NCBI GenBank assembly: GCA_016928935.1
Contig: JAFGJU010000141.1
Coordinates: 1 to 12,462 of the forward strand
Direction of reading: 5' to 3'
Source: Candidatus Eiseniibacteriota bacterium
GTDB lineage: Bacteria > Eisenbacteria > RBG-16-71-46 > JAFGJU01
Length of the DNA stretch: 12,462 nucleotides
Shown: piece after piece, positions 6,517 through 12,462 of the stretch
Layout of the letters: the number at the start of each line of letters is the position of its first letter
Position numbering within the stretch: the stretch's first letter is position 1
Position numbers and translations under genes: made by a program
Notes under the pieces: generated by a model
The model's input: the letters and a program-made list of their open reading frames with translations, nothing else
Told to the model about the DNA's origin: nothing
The model's database searches: none

Positions 6517-8209
6517 GCATCACGCGTCCGGCCACAGAAGGAGAGAGCGGCGAATAGCATTCTTCTCCATGGAGCTCGCCGTGGATTCGCGCATTCCGAC
6601 TTACAGCGGCGGTCTGGGAGTGCTCGCCGGCGACACCGTGAGGTCGTGCGCGGACCTCCGTGTTCCGCTCGTGGCCGTGACCCTGTTTTACAGGAAGGGA
6701 TACTTCTACCAGGAGCTGGACGCCGACGGCAATCAGAAGGAGCTCCCGTCCGAGTGGAATCCCGAGGACTTCATGAAGAGGACGCCTCACAGGGTGACCG
6801 TCAGCATAGAAGGCCGGCCGGTGGTGGTGGGTGCGTGGGAATACAACGTGCGCGGTGCCGACGGGTACAGGATTCCGGTCGTCTTCCTGGACACAGACGT
6901 GGAGGAGAACGGCGAGTACGATAGAAGCCTGGCCTGGTGGCTGTACGGTGGGGACGAGAGGTATCGCCTCTGCCAGGAAGCAGTCCTGGGCGTGGGTGGA
7001 GTGAGAATGCTCGCTGAGATGGGCTACCGCGCGATAGACCGGTACCACATGAACGAGGGGCACTCGGCTCTGCTGGCGCTCGAGCTCCTGAACGAGAGAC
7101 GAAAGCTCAGCCCTTCGGGGTGGGACGTGGACGGCGTGAGGGCGAAGTGTGTGTTCACCACTCACACCCCCGTGGCGGCCGGCCACGACAAGTTCTCGTA
7201 CGAGCTCGTGAAACGGGTGCTGCCGGATTCCGTGCCTCTGGACGTTCTGAGGGAGCTCGGGGGGCAGGACGCCCTGAACATGACGCTGCTCGCGCTCAAC
7301 CTCAGTCACTACGAGAACGGCGTTGCAAAGGCGCACGGGAAAACGTCTCAGGCAATGTTCCCCGGCTACCACATCGATTCCATCACGAACGGCGTGTACT
7401 CCCCGTCGTGGGTGTGCGACAGCTTCGGAGCGCTGTACGACAGGTACATCGAGGGGTGGAGGAAGGACCCCTTCAGCCTCCGTTACGCGCTCAGCATCCC
7501 CGGCGAAGAGGTCTGGGAGGCCCACAGGCAGGCCAAGGAAAAGCTGATCGACTACGTCAACGCCGAGACAAACGCGGGCCTGGACTACCACGACTTCACG
7601 GTGGCGGCGGCGCGGCGGGCGACCGCGTACAAGAGAGCCGACTTGATATTCTCGGACTTGAAACGACTCAGGAGCATCTCCAGGCAGGCCGGGAAGGTCC
7701 AGCTGGTGCTGGCCGGGAAGGCGCATCCCGTCGACTCCCCCGGGAAAGACCTCATCAGGAGAGTGTTCTCGGTGGCCAAGAGCCTGAAGGGGGACGTCAG
7801 AGTGGTCTATCTGCAAAACTACGACGTGGCGCTGGCCAGGATGCTGGTCTCGGGCGCAGACCTCTGGCTAAACACTCCCAGGAAGCCCCACGAAGCCTCG
7901 GGCACCTCGGGCATGAAGGCGGCTCACAACGGGGTGCCGAGCCTTAGTGTTCTGGACGGCTGGTGGATAGAGGGCTGCATCGAGGGTCTCACCGGCTGGT
8001 CAATCGGCTCACCGCGCGAGGCGGAGAGCAACGACCAAGAGGACGCAGCTTCGCTGTACGACAAGCTGGAAAAGACGATAGTGCCGCTGTTCTACGGCCA
8101 CAGGACCAAGTGGGTCGAGATCATGCGGAATTGCATTGCCATAAACGGCTCGTTTTTCAACACGCACAGGATGGTGCAGCAGTACGTCCTTAACGCGTAT
8201 TTCCACTAG
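6506..8209 (+). CDS. glgP: Short-form alpha-glucan (glycogen) phosphorylase, GT35
   Basis: Releases glucose 1-phosphate from glycogen or maltodextrin by phosphorolysis, using pyridoxal phosphate. The 567-residue protein belongs to the compact bacterial/archaeal branch of GT35; muscle-type enzymes have about 840. Motifs are IAFFSMEL (17-24), YSGGLGVLAGD (33-43), HMNEGHSA (181-188), TTHTPVAAGHD (218-228), YKRADL (375-380, phosphate-binding Arg377), AGKAHP (403-408) and HEASGTSGMKAA (462-473), where Lys471 is the expected pyridoxal phosphate lysine. The TTG start lies 11 bases inside the phosphofructokinase gene, with GGGGG at 6494-6498; the next ATG (6568) would delete part of the conserved first motif. 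Placement in the operon links reserve-glycogen breakdown to phosphofructokinase and pyruvate kinase. It ends the first gene block. Substrate (glycogen or soluble maltodextrin) cannot be told from sequence. Confidence 0.93.
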   Translation: METKHHASGHRRRERRIAFFSMELAVDSRIPTYSGGLGVLAGDTVRSCADLRVPLVAVTLFYRKGYFYQELDADGNQKELPSEWNPEDFMKRTPHRVTVSIEGRPVVVGAWEYNVRGADGYRIPVVFLDTDVEENGEYDRSLAWWLYGGDERYRLCQEAVLGVGGVRMLAEMGYRAIDRYHMNEGHSALLALELLNERRKLSPSGWDVDGVRAKCVFTTHTPVAAGHDKFSYELVKRVLPDSVPLDVLRELGGQDALNMTLLALNLSHYENGVAKAHGKTSQAMFPGYHIDSITNGVYSPSWVCDSFGALYDRYIEGWRKDPFSLRYALSIPGEEVWEAHRQAKEKLIDYVNAETNAGLDYHDFTVAAARRATAYKRADLIFSDLKRLRSISRQAGKVQLVLAGKAHPVDSPGKDLIRRVFSVAKSLKGDVRVVYLQNYDVALARMLVSGADLWLNTPRKPHEASGTSGMKAAHNGVPSLSVLDGWWIEGCIEGLTGWSIGSPREAESNDQEDAASLYDKLEKTIVPLFYGHRTKWVEIMRNCIAINGSFFNTHRMVQQYVLNAYFH

Positions 8210-8373
8210 GCCCGTGGCCGCGCGATGCCGGAGACGATCGCACTGAGTCCGGCGCGAGCTCGCTCAATTTCGGCTGCGGCCCCCGGGTGCGGGGATGACT
8301 TGTGTTCGATCTGAGCCCTGGCGCATGACCGCCATCGCCAGCATGGTCGGCCGGACGCGGGCACGATTTGTCT
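8210..8373 (+). other. Non-coding spacer after glgP
   Basis: No reading frame with family motifs is visible here. A bulged hairpin can form: GCCGGA (8227-8232) pairs with TCCGGC (8248-8253), extended by CGC (8221-8223) with GCG (8254-8256) across a GAT bulge. No T-run follows, so it is not a standard intrinsic terminator, though it could protect the 3' end of the glgP message. Nothing else recognisable is seen up to the gap promoter. Confidence 0.4.
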
Positions 8374-8401
8374 TTGAGTTGTGCCCGCCGTGTGCTAGAG
8401 T
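8374..8401 (+). promoter_or_regulatory. Extended -10 promoter upstream of gap
   Basis: The -10 box TAGAGT (8396-8401) is preceded by TG one base away (8393-8394), an extended -10. A modest -35 box TTGAGT (8374-8379) lies 16 bases upstream. The same TG-N-TAGAGT appears before secG. Transcription would begin near 8408, giving a leader of roughly 97 nt before the gap start codon. Confidence 0.55.
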
Positions 8402-8421
8402 GTGAGTTAATATTCCGTAAC

Positions 8422-8461
8422 AGCAATCCATACAGGAAATTAGGGAAACCTAAAGCAATCC
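8422..8461 (+). promoter_or_regulatory. Direct repeats flanking a GNRA hairpin in the gap leader
   Basis: AGCAATCC occurs at 8422-8429 and again at 8454-8461, 32 bases apart. Between them TTAGG (8440-8444) pairs with CCTAA (8449-8453) around a GAAA tetraloop. The block is AT-rich, lies downstream of the predicted start site and upstream of the ribosome site. It could be a repressor operator or a regulatory RNA structure; neither is proven. Confidence 0.4.
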
Positions 8462-8490
8462 GTCAGACCCCAGGCGACCGGACCCACCGA

Positions 8491-8496
8491 AGGAGG
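8491..8496 (+). promoter_or_regulatory. Strong ribosome binding site of gap
   Basis: AGGAGG lies eight bases before the ATG at 8505 and is the best Shine-Dalgarno match among the genes here, consistent with high expression of GAPDH. Confidence 0.8.
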
Positions 8497-8504
8497 CAAA
8501 GCAC

Positions 8505-9506
8505 ATGGCCATCAGGATAGGCATAAACGGATTCGGCAGGATCGGGAGGCTCGTGTACAGGTCCGGCTACCAGGAGAAAGACCTGGAATTCGTCGCGGCG
8601 AACGACCTCACTGACGCGAAGACGATGGCGCACCTGTTGAAGTATGATTCGGTGCACGGCATCCTGCGCACCGACGTCAGGGCCGAAGACAACATGATAA
8701 AGGTGGGTCAGGACAAGAGTTTCAAGTACCTGTCCGAAAGGGATCCGGCCGACCTGCCGTGGAAGTCGCTCGGGGTAGACCTTGTCATCGAATCGACCGG
8801 CAGGTTCACGGACAGAGAGTCCGCGGAGAAGCATCTGGCTGCGGGCGCGAAGAAGGTAATGATATCCGCTCCCGGCAAGAACGCAGACGCGACCGTCGTC
8901 ATGGGAGTGAACGAGGCCACCTACGACGCGTCCAAACACCGCATAGTCTCGATTGCCTCCTGCACCACCAACTGCCTCGCCCCGGTCGCCAAGGTGCTGA
9001 ACGACAAGTTCGGCATCTCCCACGGGCTCATGACCACGGTGCACGCCTACACAAACGACCAGGTGATACTGGACTTCCCTCACAAGGATCTGCGCAGGGC
9101 GAGGGCGGCTGCAGTGTCGATGATCCCCACCTCGACCGGAGCTGCCAAGGCCATCGGCCTTGTGCTGCCCGAGCTCGAGGGCAAGCTGGACGGGCTCGCG
9201 GTCAGAGTGCCGGTGGCCGACGCCTCTCTGGTCGACCTCGCTGTCGTCGTCCGGAAGCCGACGACTGTCGAGGAAGTGCGGGCCGCTTTCAAGGAAGCGG
9301 CGTCCGGAAGTTACAAGCGCTACATGGAGTATTGCGAGGATCCGATTGTTTCCGCTGACATCATCGGCAATGAGCACAGCTGCATAGTGGACGGGCCGCT
9401 CTGCGCCGTCAAGAACGGGACCCTGGTGAAGGTCTTCGCCTGGTACGACAACGAGTGGGGCTTCTGCCAGAGAGTCATCGATCTTGCAAGACACATGATG
9501 AAGTGA
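8505..9506 (+). CDS. gap: Glyceraldehyde-3-phosphate dehydrogenase, NAD-type
   Basis: Oxidises and phosphorylates glyceraldehyde 3-phosphate to 1,3-bisphosphoglycerate, reducing NAD. The length of 333 residues is normal for the phosphorylating GapA family. Visible features are INGFGRIGRL (6-15, Rossmann nucleotide loop), AANDL (31-35, with an Asp that favours NAD over NADP), ASCTTNCLAP (151-160, catalytic Cys153), TTVHAYTNDQ (177-186, catalytic His180), the phosphate-site segment STGAAKAIG, and WYDNEWGF near the C-terminus. The start is fixed by a strong AGGAGG. It is the first gene of the gap-pgk-tpiA block and has its own promoter and a roughly 97-nt leader. A 7-bp hairpin begins immediately after its stop codon. 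Nothing in the protein is unusual. Confidence 0.97.
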   Translation: MAIRIGINGFGRIGRLVYRSGYQEKDLEFVAANDLTDAKTMAHLLKYDSVHGILRTDVRAEDNMIKVGQDKSFKYLSERDPADLPWKSLGVDLVIESTGRFTDRESAEKHLAAGAKKVMISAPGKNADATVVMGVNEATYDASKHRIVSIASCTTNCLAPVAKVLNDKFGISHGLMTTVHAYTNDQVILDFPHKDLRRARAAAVSMIPTSTGAAKAIGLVLPELEGKLDGLAVRVPVADASLVDLAVVVRKPTTVEEVRAAFKEAASGSYKRYMEYCEDPIVSADIIGNEHSCIVDGPLCAVKNGTLVKVFAWYDNEWGFCQRVIDLARHMMK

Positions 9507-9531
9507 GCGGCTCGACGGAGGCCGGAGCCGC
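9507..9531 (+). other. Intercistronic hairpin between gap and pgk
   Basis: GCGGCTC (9507-9513) pairs perfectly with GAGCCGC (9525-9531) across an 11-base loop, starting at the base after the gap stop codon. No T-run follows, so message stabilisation or processing is more likely than termination. The rest of the 139-base gap to pgk is GC-rich, with no gene seen. Confidence 0.5.
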
Positions 9532-9631
9532 GTCAAATGTCAGCGTGGTGGCAAGGCAGCCGGAGTCGGGGCCAGCAGGCCGGCGCCGGGCCGACCGGGT
9601 CACGGCTGCGTCAGGCGGCGGGTGTCGGGCC

Positions 9632-9637
9632 GAGGGG
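9632..9637 (+). promoter_or_regulatory. Ribosome binding site that fixes the pgk start
   Basis: GAGGGG lies eight bases before the ATG at 9646. It falls downstream of the alternative GTG (9622), so it can serve only the ATG. Confidence 0.6.
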
Positions 9638-9645
9638 ATTGGCGC

Positions 9646-10848
9646 ATGCTTAACAAACTCACCGTCAGGGACCTTCCCGTGGCCGGGAAGCGCGTCCTCA
9701 CCAGAGTCGACTTCAACGTGCCTCTGGACAAGCAGGGCAATGTCGCGGACGCGACCCGGATAGTAGCCTCTCTGCCCACTGTCCGCTACATGATGGAGAA
9801 GGGTGCAAGGGTGCTGTTGATGTCGCACCTGGGCCGGCCCAAAGGAAAGAGGGTCGACAGCATGAGCTTGCATCCGGTCGCGGAGAAACTCGCGACATTC
9901 CTCCGCAAGGACGTTCCGTTCGCCGACGACTGCGTGGGCGATCCGGCCAGGAGGGTGGCCCTTTCGCTCAAGGACGGGGACGTGGCCCTGCTGGAGAACT
10001 TGAGATTCCATCCTGAGGAGGAGGCAAACGACCCCGAGTTTTCGCGGGAGCTTGCCTCGCTGGGAGAGCTCTACGTCAACGACGCCTTCGGCTCCGCCCA
10101 TCGCGCGCACGCCTCCACTGTCGGCGTGACGGAGCACATCGGCCAGTCCGCCGCCGGGTTCCTGATGCAGAAGGAGGTCGACTATCTGAGCCGGGTGCTG
10201 GACGAGCCGAAGAGGCCGTTCGTGGCCGTGTTCGGCGGCGCCAAGGTCTCGGACAAGATACCGGTTCTCAAGAACATCATGCAGAGAGTGGACAAGGTAC
10301 TCGTCGGCGGTGGGATGATGTTCACTTTTCTGGCTTCGCGCGGCCTCAAAGTCGGGAACTCCATCCTGGAGGCGGATTCCATCCCGTTGGCGAGAGACAT
10401 CGTCGAACAGGCGGCCGCGATGGGCGTCCAGGTCGTTCTGCCGGTGGACTGTGTCGTGTCCGCTTCGGCGAGCGAAGCGGGAAAAACCACCATCGTGCCG
10501 GTGGAGGCCATACCCGACGGAATGGTCGGAGTGGACGTGGGACCCAGGACTACGGCGCTCTTCAAGGAGGCTCTGGCCGGAGCCAGGACCATTCTGTGGA
10601 ACGGCCCGATGGGCGTGTTCGAGATAGACGCGTACGCGACAGGTACTCTGCAAGTAGCGAAGGCGCTGGCGGAGGCCACGGCGCAGGGTGCGGTGACGGT
10701 GGTGGGCGGTGGCGATTCGGCGGCGGCAATCGCGAAGGCGGGCCTGGAGCTTGCGGTCTCGCATGTGTCGACTGGGGGCGGCGCCTCGCTCGAGTTCCTC
10801 CAGGGGCTGGAGCTTCCCGGAGTGGCCGCGCTGACCGACAAGGCTTGA
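9646..10848 (+). CDS. pgk: Phosphoglycerate kinase
   Basis: Transfers the acyl phosphate of 1,3-bisphosphoglycerate to ADP, giving 3-phosphoglycerate and ATP. With the ATG at 9646 it has 400 residues, the usual length. Motifs are RVDFNVPLD (20-28), SHLGRPKGKR (60-69), LLENLRFHPEEE (115-126), NDAFGSAHRAHAS (145-157), FGGAKVSDKI (196-205, conserved Lys), LWNGPMGVFE (317-326), VVGGGDSAAAI (352-362, nucleotide loop) and VSTGGGASLEFL (374-385). Both lobes and the hinge are complete. The frame also opens at a GTG (9622), but ATG 9646 is preferred because GAGGGG at 9632-9637 is well spaced for it and the N-terminus then matches the family. It follows gap by 139 bases and precedes tpiA by 19. Confidence 0.97.
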   Translation: MLNKLTVRDLPVAGKRVLTRVDFNVPLDKQGNVADATRIVASLPTVRYMMEKGARVLLMSHLGRPKGKRVDSMSLHPVAEKLATFLRKDVPFADDCVGDPARRVALSLKDGDVALLENLRFHPEEEANDPEFSRELASLGELYVNDAFGSAHRAHASTVGVTEHIGQSAAGFLMQKEVDYLSRVLDEPKRPFVAVFGGAKVSDKIPVLKNIMQRVDKVLVGGGMMFTFLASRGLKVGNSILEADSIPLARDIVEQAAAMGVQVVLPVDCVVSASASEAGKTTIVPVEAIPDGMVGVDVGPRTTALFKEALAGARTILWNGPMGVFEIDAYATGTLQVAKALAEATAQGAVTVVGGGDSAAAIAKAGLELAVSHVSTGGGASLEFLQGLELPGVAALTDKA

Positions 10849-10867
10849 ACCGGAAAGGAATGCCGAC

Positions 10868-11620
10868 ATGCGAAGGAAGATAGTCGCCGGTAACTGGAAG
10901 ATGTACAAGACGCCGGCGGAGGCCGTGTCACTCGTCACCGAGATCCTGAGGGTCGCACCGCCCCGCAACGACAGGGACGTCGTGGTGTGTCCTCCGTTCA
11001 CGGCGCTGTCCCGGGTGTCTCAGCTCCTGAAGGGCTCGCCAGTGAAGCTGGGGGCCCAGAACGTGTGCTGGGAGAAGGAGGGGGCCTACACCGGTGAGAT
11101 CTCTGCGCCGATGCTCAGGGAGCTCGGCTGCGAGTACGTGATAGTGGGCCATTCGGAGCGGAGGCAGTACTTCCGCGAGGACGACGCGCTCATAGCGAAG
11201 AAACTGAAGGCCGTCCTGGCCGAGCACATGAAGCCCATTCTGTGCGTGGGCGAGAGGCTGGAGGAGAGGGAGGGGGGCCGGACGAACGAGGTACTGGCCT
11301 CGCAGACAAAGGGAGCGCTCGGCGAGTTCGACGCCACCCAGGTGCGCGGGCTGGTGGTGGCGTACGAGCCGGTTTGGGCCATAGGGACGGGGAAGACCGC
11401 CACTTCGCAGATGGCGGTGGAGGCGCATCAGTTCATCAGGCAGCTCCTGGCAGAGATGTTCGGGGCCGGGTTGGCCGGCGAGACCAGGATTCAGTACGGC
11501 GGCAGTGTGAAGCCCGAGAACGCCGCCGAACTCCTGAGAGAGCCGGAGATAGACGGAGCACTGGTGGGTGGGGCCAGCCTTAAGGCGGACTCGTTCCTGA
11601 GGATAGTGCACGCCGGCTAG
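10868..11620 (+). CDS. tpiA: Triosephosphate isomerase
   Basis: Interconverts dihydroxyacetone phosphate and glyceraldehyde 3-phosphate, linking the aldolase of the first block to GAPDH. The 250-residue TIM barrel shows GNWKM (8-12, Lys11), VGHSERR (93-99, electrophile His95), YEPVWAIGTGKTA (166-178, catalytic Glu167 and the flexible loop), QYGGSV (209-214) and VGGASL (233-238, phosphate binding). Length and motifs are standard. AAAGGAA at 10855-10861 precedes the ATG. It starts 19 bases after pgk and is presumably co-transcribed with gap and pgk. The gap-pgk-tpiA order, often followed by secG, is widespread in bacteria. Confidence 0.97.
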   Translation: MRRKIVAGNWKMYKTPAEAVSLVTEILRVAPPRNDRDVVVCPPFTALSRVSQLLKGSPVKLGAQNVCWEKEGAYTGEISAPMLRELGCEYVIVGHSERRQYFREDDALIAKKLKAVLAEHMKPILCVGERLEEREGGRTNEVLASQTKGALGEFDATQVRGLVVAYEPVWAIGTGKTATSQMAVEAHQFIRQLLAEMFGAGLAGETRIQYGGSVKPENAAELLREPEIDGALVGGASLKADSFLRIVHAG

Positions 11621-11642
11621 GCGGCGGCCTCGTGCAGTCGCG

Positions 11643-11671
11643 CCGGACGGCCGTGTTGACGGCCGGTTCGG
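11643..11671 (+). terminator. Hairpin after tpiA overlapping the secG -35 box
   Basis: CGGCCGT (11648-11654) pairs perfectly with ACGGCCG (11659-11665) around a GTTG loop. CCG/CGG (11643-11645 with 11669-11671) may extend it across an internal loop, and TTT follows at 11672-11674. It could partly terminate tpiA transcription. The T-run is weak, and the loop and 3' arm contain the TTGACG of the secG promoter. Confidence 0.35.
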
Positions 11672-11684
11672 TTTCTGGTAGAGT
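11656..11684 (+). promoter_or_regulatory. Sigma-70-type extended -10 promoter upstream of secG
   Basis: TTGACG (11656-11661) and TAGAGT (11679-11684) are 17 bases apart. TG at 11676-11677 makes an extended -10 identical in pattern to the one before gap. The expected start is near 11691, giving a leader of about 63 nt for secG and probably the downstream tRNA. Confidence 0.65.
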
Positions 11685-11691
11685 CTTTGCC

Positions 11692-11722
11692 GTCGGCCGG
11701 ATGGCCGATTTCGGACGTTTTT
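11692..11722 (+). promoter_or_regulatory. Possible attenuator hairpin in the secG leader
   Basis: TCGGCC (11693-11698) pairs with GGCCGA (11703-11708) around GGAT, with a possible G-T pair outside it, followed by TTT (11709-11711). A T5 run lies further on at 11718-11722. It sits at the very 5' end of the predicted transcript. A role in attenuation or 5'-end protection is only a suggestion. Confidence 0.3.
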
Positions 11723-11753
11723 CGGGCTTTCCTTACGTCACAGGAGAATTATC

Positions 11754-12329
11754 GTGTTTGCCGTTTTTGTGGTGATTCATCTGTTGATTTCGGCCGCGCT
11801 CGTCATAGTCATCCTTCTTCAGTCGGGCAAGGGAGGTGGTCTTGCCGGCGCCTTCGGGGGTGGAGGCGGGAGCCAGACCATTTTTGGCGGCAGGGGCGCC
11901 GCCACTTTCCTCAGCAAGTCTACTGCTGTGCTCGGGGCCGCGTTCATGCTCAGCGCGATGACGCTCGCCATGGTCTCCACCAGGACTCCGGTGAGCACAC
12001 AGAAGAGTGTCATAGACGATGTCATCAGAAGGGAGCAGGGCGAGCAGCCCCAGACCCAACCGGGCACGCCCGAGCAGTTCCCGGCCCCGGGTCAGACGGA
12101 GCAGGCGCCCTCTCAGACACCTGCTCAGACTCAGCCCGGCGCCCAGACCGGACAGAAAGTTGCTCCCGGAGCCGGCGTAGTACCGACGGAGGCGCTCCCG
12201 ACTGGCAAGACCTCCGGTCAGACTCAGGGCCAGTCCCAGGGCCAACCCCAGGGGCAGACCCAGTCGCAGCCTCCGGCGGCTCAGCAGAGCCCCCCTCAGA
12301 CAGACGCTAAGACCACCGGAGGGAAGTAG
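11754..12329 (+). CDS. secG: Preprotein translocase subunit SecG with long Q/P/G-rich tail
   Basis: Small inner-membrane subunit of the SecYEG protein-export channel. Residues 2-22 form the first membrane helix, followed by the family signature LLQSGKGGGLAGAFGG (21-36) and the loop GSQTIFGGRGAATFLSK. The second helix spans about 57-75. The 191-residue protein is roughly twice the usual 75-110 because residues from about 94 on are a low-complexity Gln/Pro/Gly/Thr tail with GQ-repeats, including a 12-bp tandem repeat. The tail is presumably disordered. The start is GTG with AGGAG at 11742-11746 seven bases upstream, and it puts the first helix directly at the N-terminus. It has its own promoter and is followed after 48 bases by tRNA-Leu(GAG). 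AGCGCC/GGCGCT at 12328-12342 forms a small hairpin at its stop codon. Confidence 0.93.
   Translation: MFAVFVVIHLLISAALVIVILLQSGKGGGLAGAFGGGGGSQTIFGGRGAATFLSKSTAVLGAAFMLSAMTLAMVSTRTPVSTQKSVIDDVIRREQGEQPQTQPGTPEQFPAPGQTEQAPSQTPAQTQPGAQTGQKVAPGAGVVPTEALPTGKTSGQTQGQSQGQPQGQTQSQPPAAQQSPPQTDAKTTGGK
12225..12260 (+). repeat. Three 12-bp tandem units in the secG tail
   Basis: Units begin at 12225, 12237 and 12249 with the pattern CAGGG[CG]CA[GA]-[TAC]CC, and a fourth CAG begins at 12261. Each encodes a Q-G-Q-[SPT]-type step of the disordered tail. Such repeats can change copy number by slippage while staying in frame. Confidence 0.65.
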
Positions 12330-12377
12330 CGCCGACGGCGCTTCGGGGGCCTTACGTGCGGTTGATGTTCGCGAAGT

Positions 12378-12461
<84 letters not shown>

Positions 12462-12462
12462 C

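Noticed and set aside
6395..7816. Minus-strand open frame (473 codons) opposite glgP
   Set aside because: It is a shadow of the phosphorylase and the end of the second phosphofructokinase; composition is rich in His, Arg, Val and Pro with no domain seen.
8408..8413. TAATAT as an alternative -10 box for gap
   Set aside because: The bases 17 upstream (CCCGCC) bear no resemblance to a -35 box and there is no TG extension; TAGAGT at 8396 fits better.
9622..10848. GTG at 9622 as the pgk start
   Set aside because: ATG 9646 has a better spaced ribosome site and gives the standard N-terminus; the extra eight residues do not resemble the family.
9475..11001. Long minus-strand open frame (508 codons) opposite pgk
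   Set aside because: It mirrors a complete phosphoglycerate kinase gene; its translation has no recognisable motif. Long antisense frames are expected in GC-rich coding DNA.

Overview
The window is a GC-rich, almost fully coding bacterial segment, with every convincing gene on the + strand. It carries a dense glycolysis and glycogen-breakdown cluster. The first gene runs in from the left edge and encodes a secreted protein with Asp-rich calcium-binding-type repeats and a FlgD-like / Por-type C-terminal domain. That architecture is common in the FCB superphylum and its uncultured relatives (Eisenbacteria, Latescibacteria, Fermentibacteria, WOR-3 and similar). The genes use ATA for Ile and AGG for Arg heavily despite the high GC content. 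I infer an uncultured FCB-type bacterium. The phylum is not resolved from this sequence.

Layout: (1) 1-2028, 3' part of the secreted protein. (2) 2077-8209, a near-consensus promoter followed by a phosphofructokinase with the PPi-type signature, class II fructose-bisphosphate aldolase, a short leader with a possible terminator and a 12-bp inverted repeat, a pyruvate kinase without the C-terminal domain, a second phosphofructokinase with the ATP-type signature, and a short glucan phosphorylase. Pyruvate kinase, the second phosphofructokinase and the phosphorylase overlap end to start. (3) 8374-11620, an extended -10 promoter and a structured leader, then GAPDH, phosphoglycerate kinase and triosephosphate isomerase. 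(4) 11656-12461, another extended -10 promoter, SecG with a long Gln/Pro/Gly tail, and a complete tRNA-Leu(GAG) at the right edge.

Together the enzymes cover glycogen phosphorolysis, fructose-6-phosphate phosphorylation by two putative donors, aldol cleavage, triose isomerisation, both steps of 1,3-bisphosphoglycerate metabolism, and pyruvate formation. Phosphoglucomutase, glucose-6-phosphate isomerase, phosphoglycerate mutase and enolase are absent from the window. The most interesting points are the pairing of a PPi-signature and an ATP-signature phosphofructokinase in one cluster, the truncated and motif-altered pyruvate kinase, and unexplained structured leaders before pyruvate kinase and GAPDH. 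I found no CRISPR array, transposase, prophage or defence system, and no evidence for a wholly new system.
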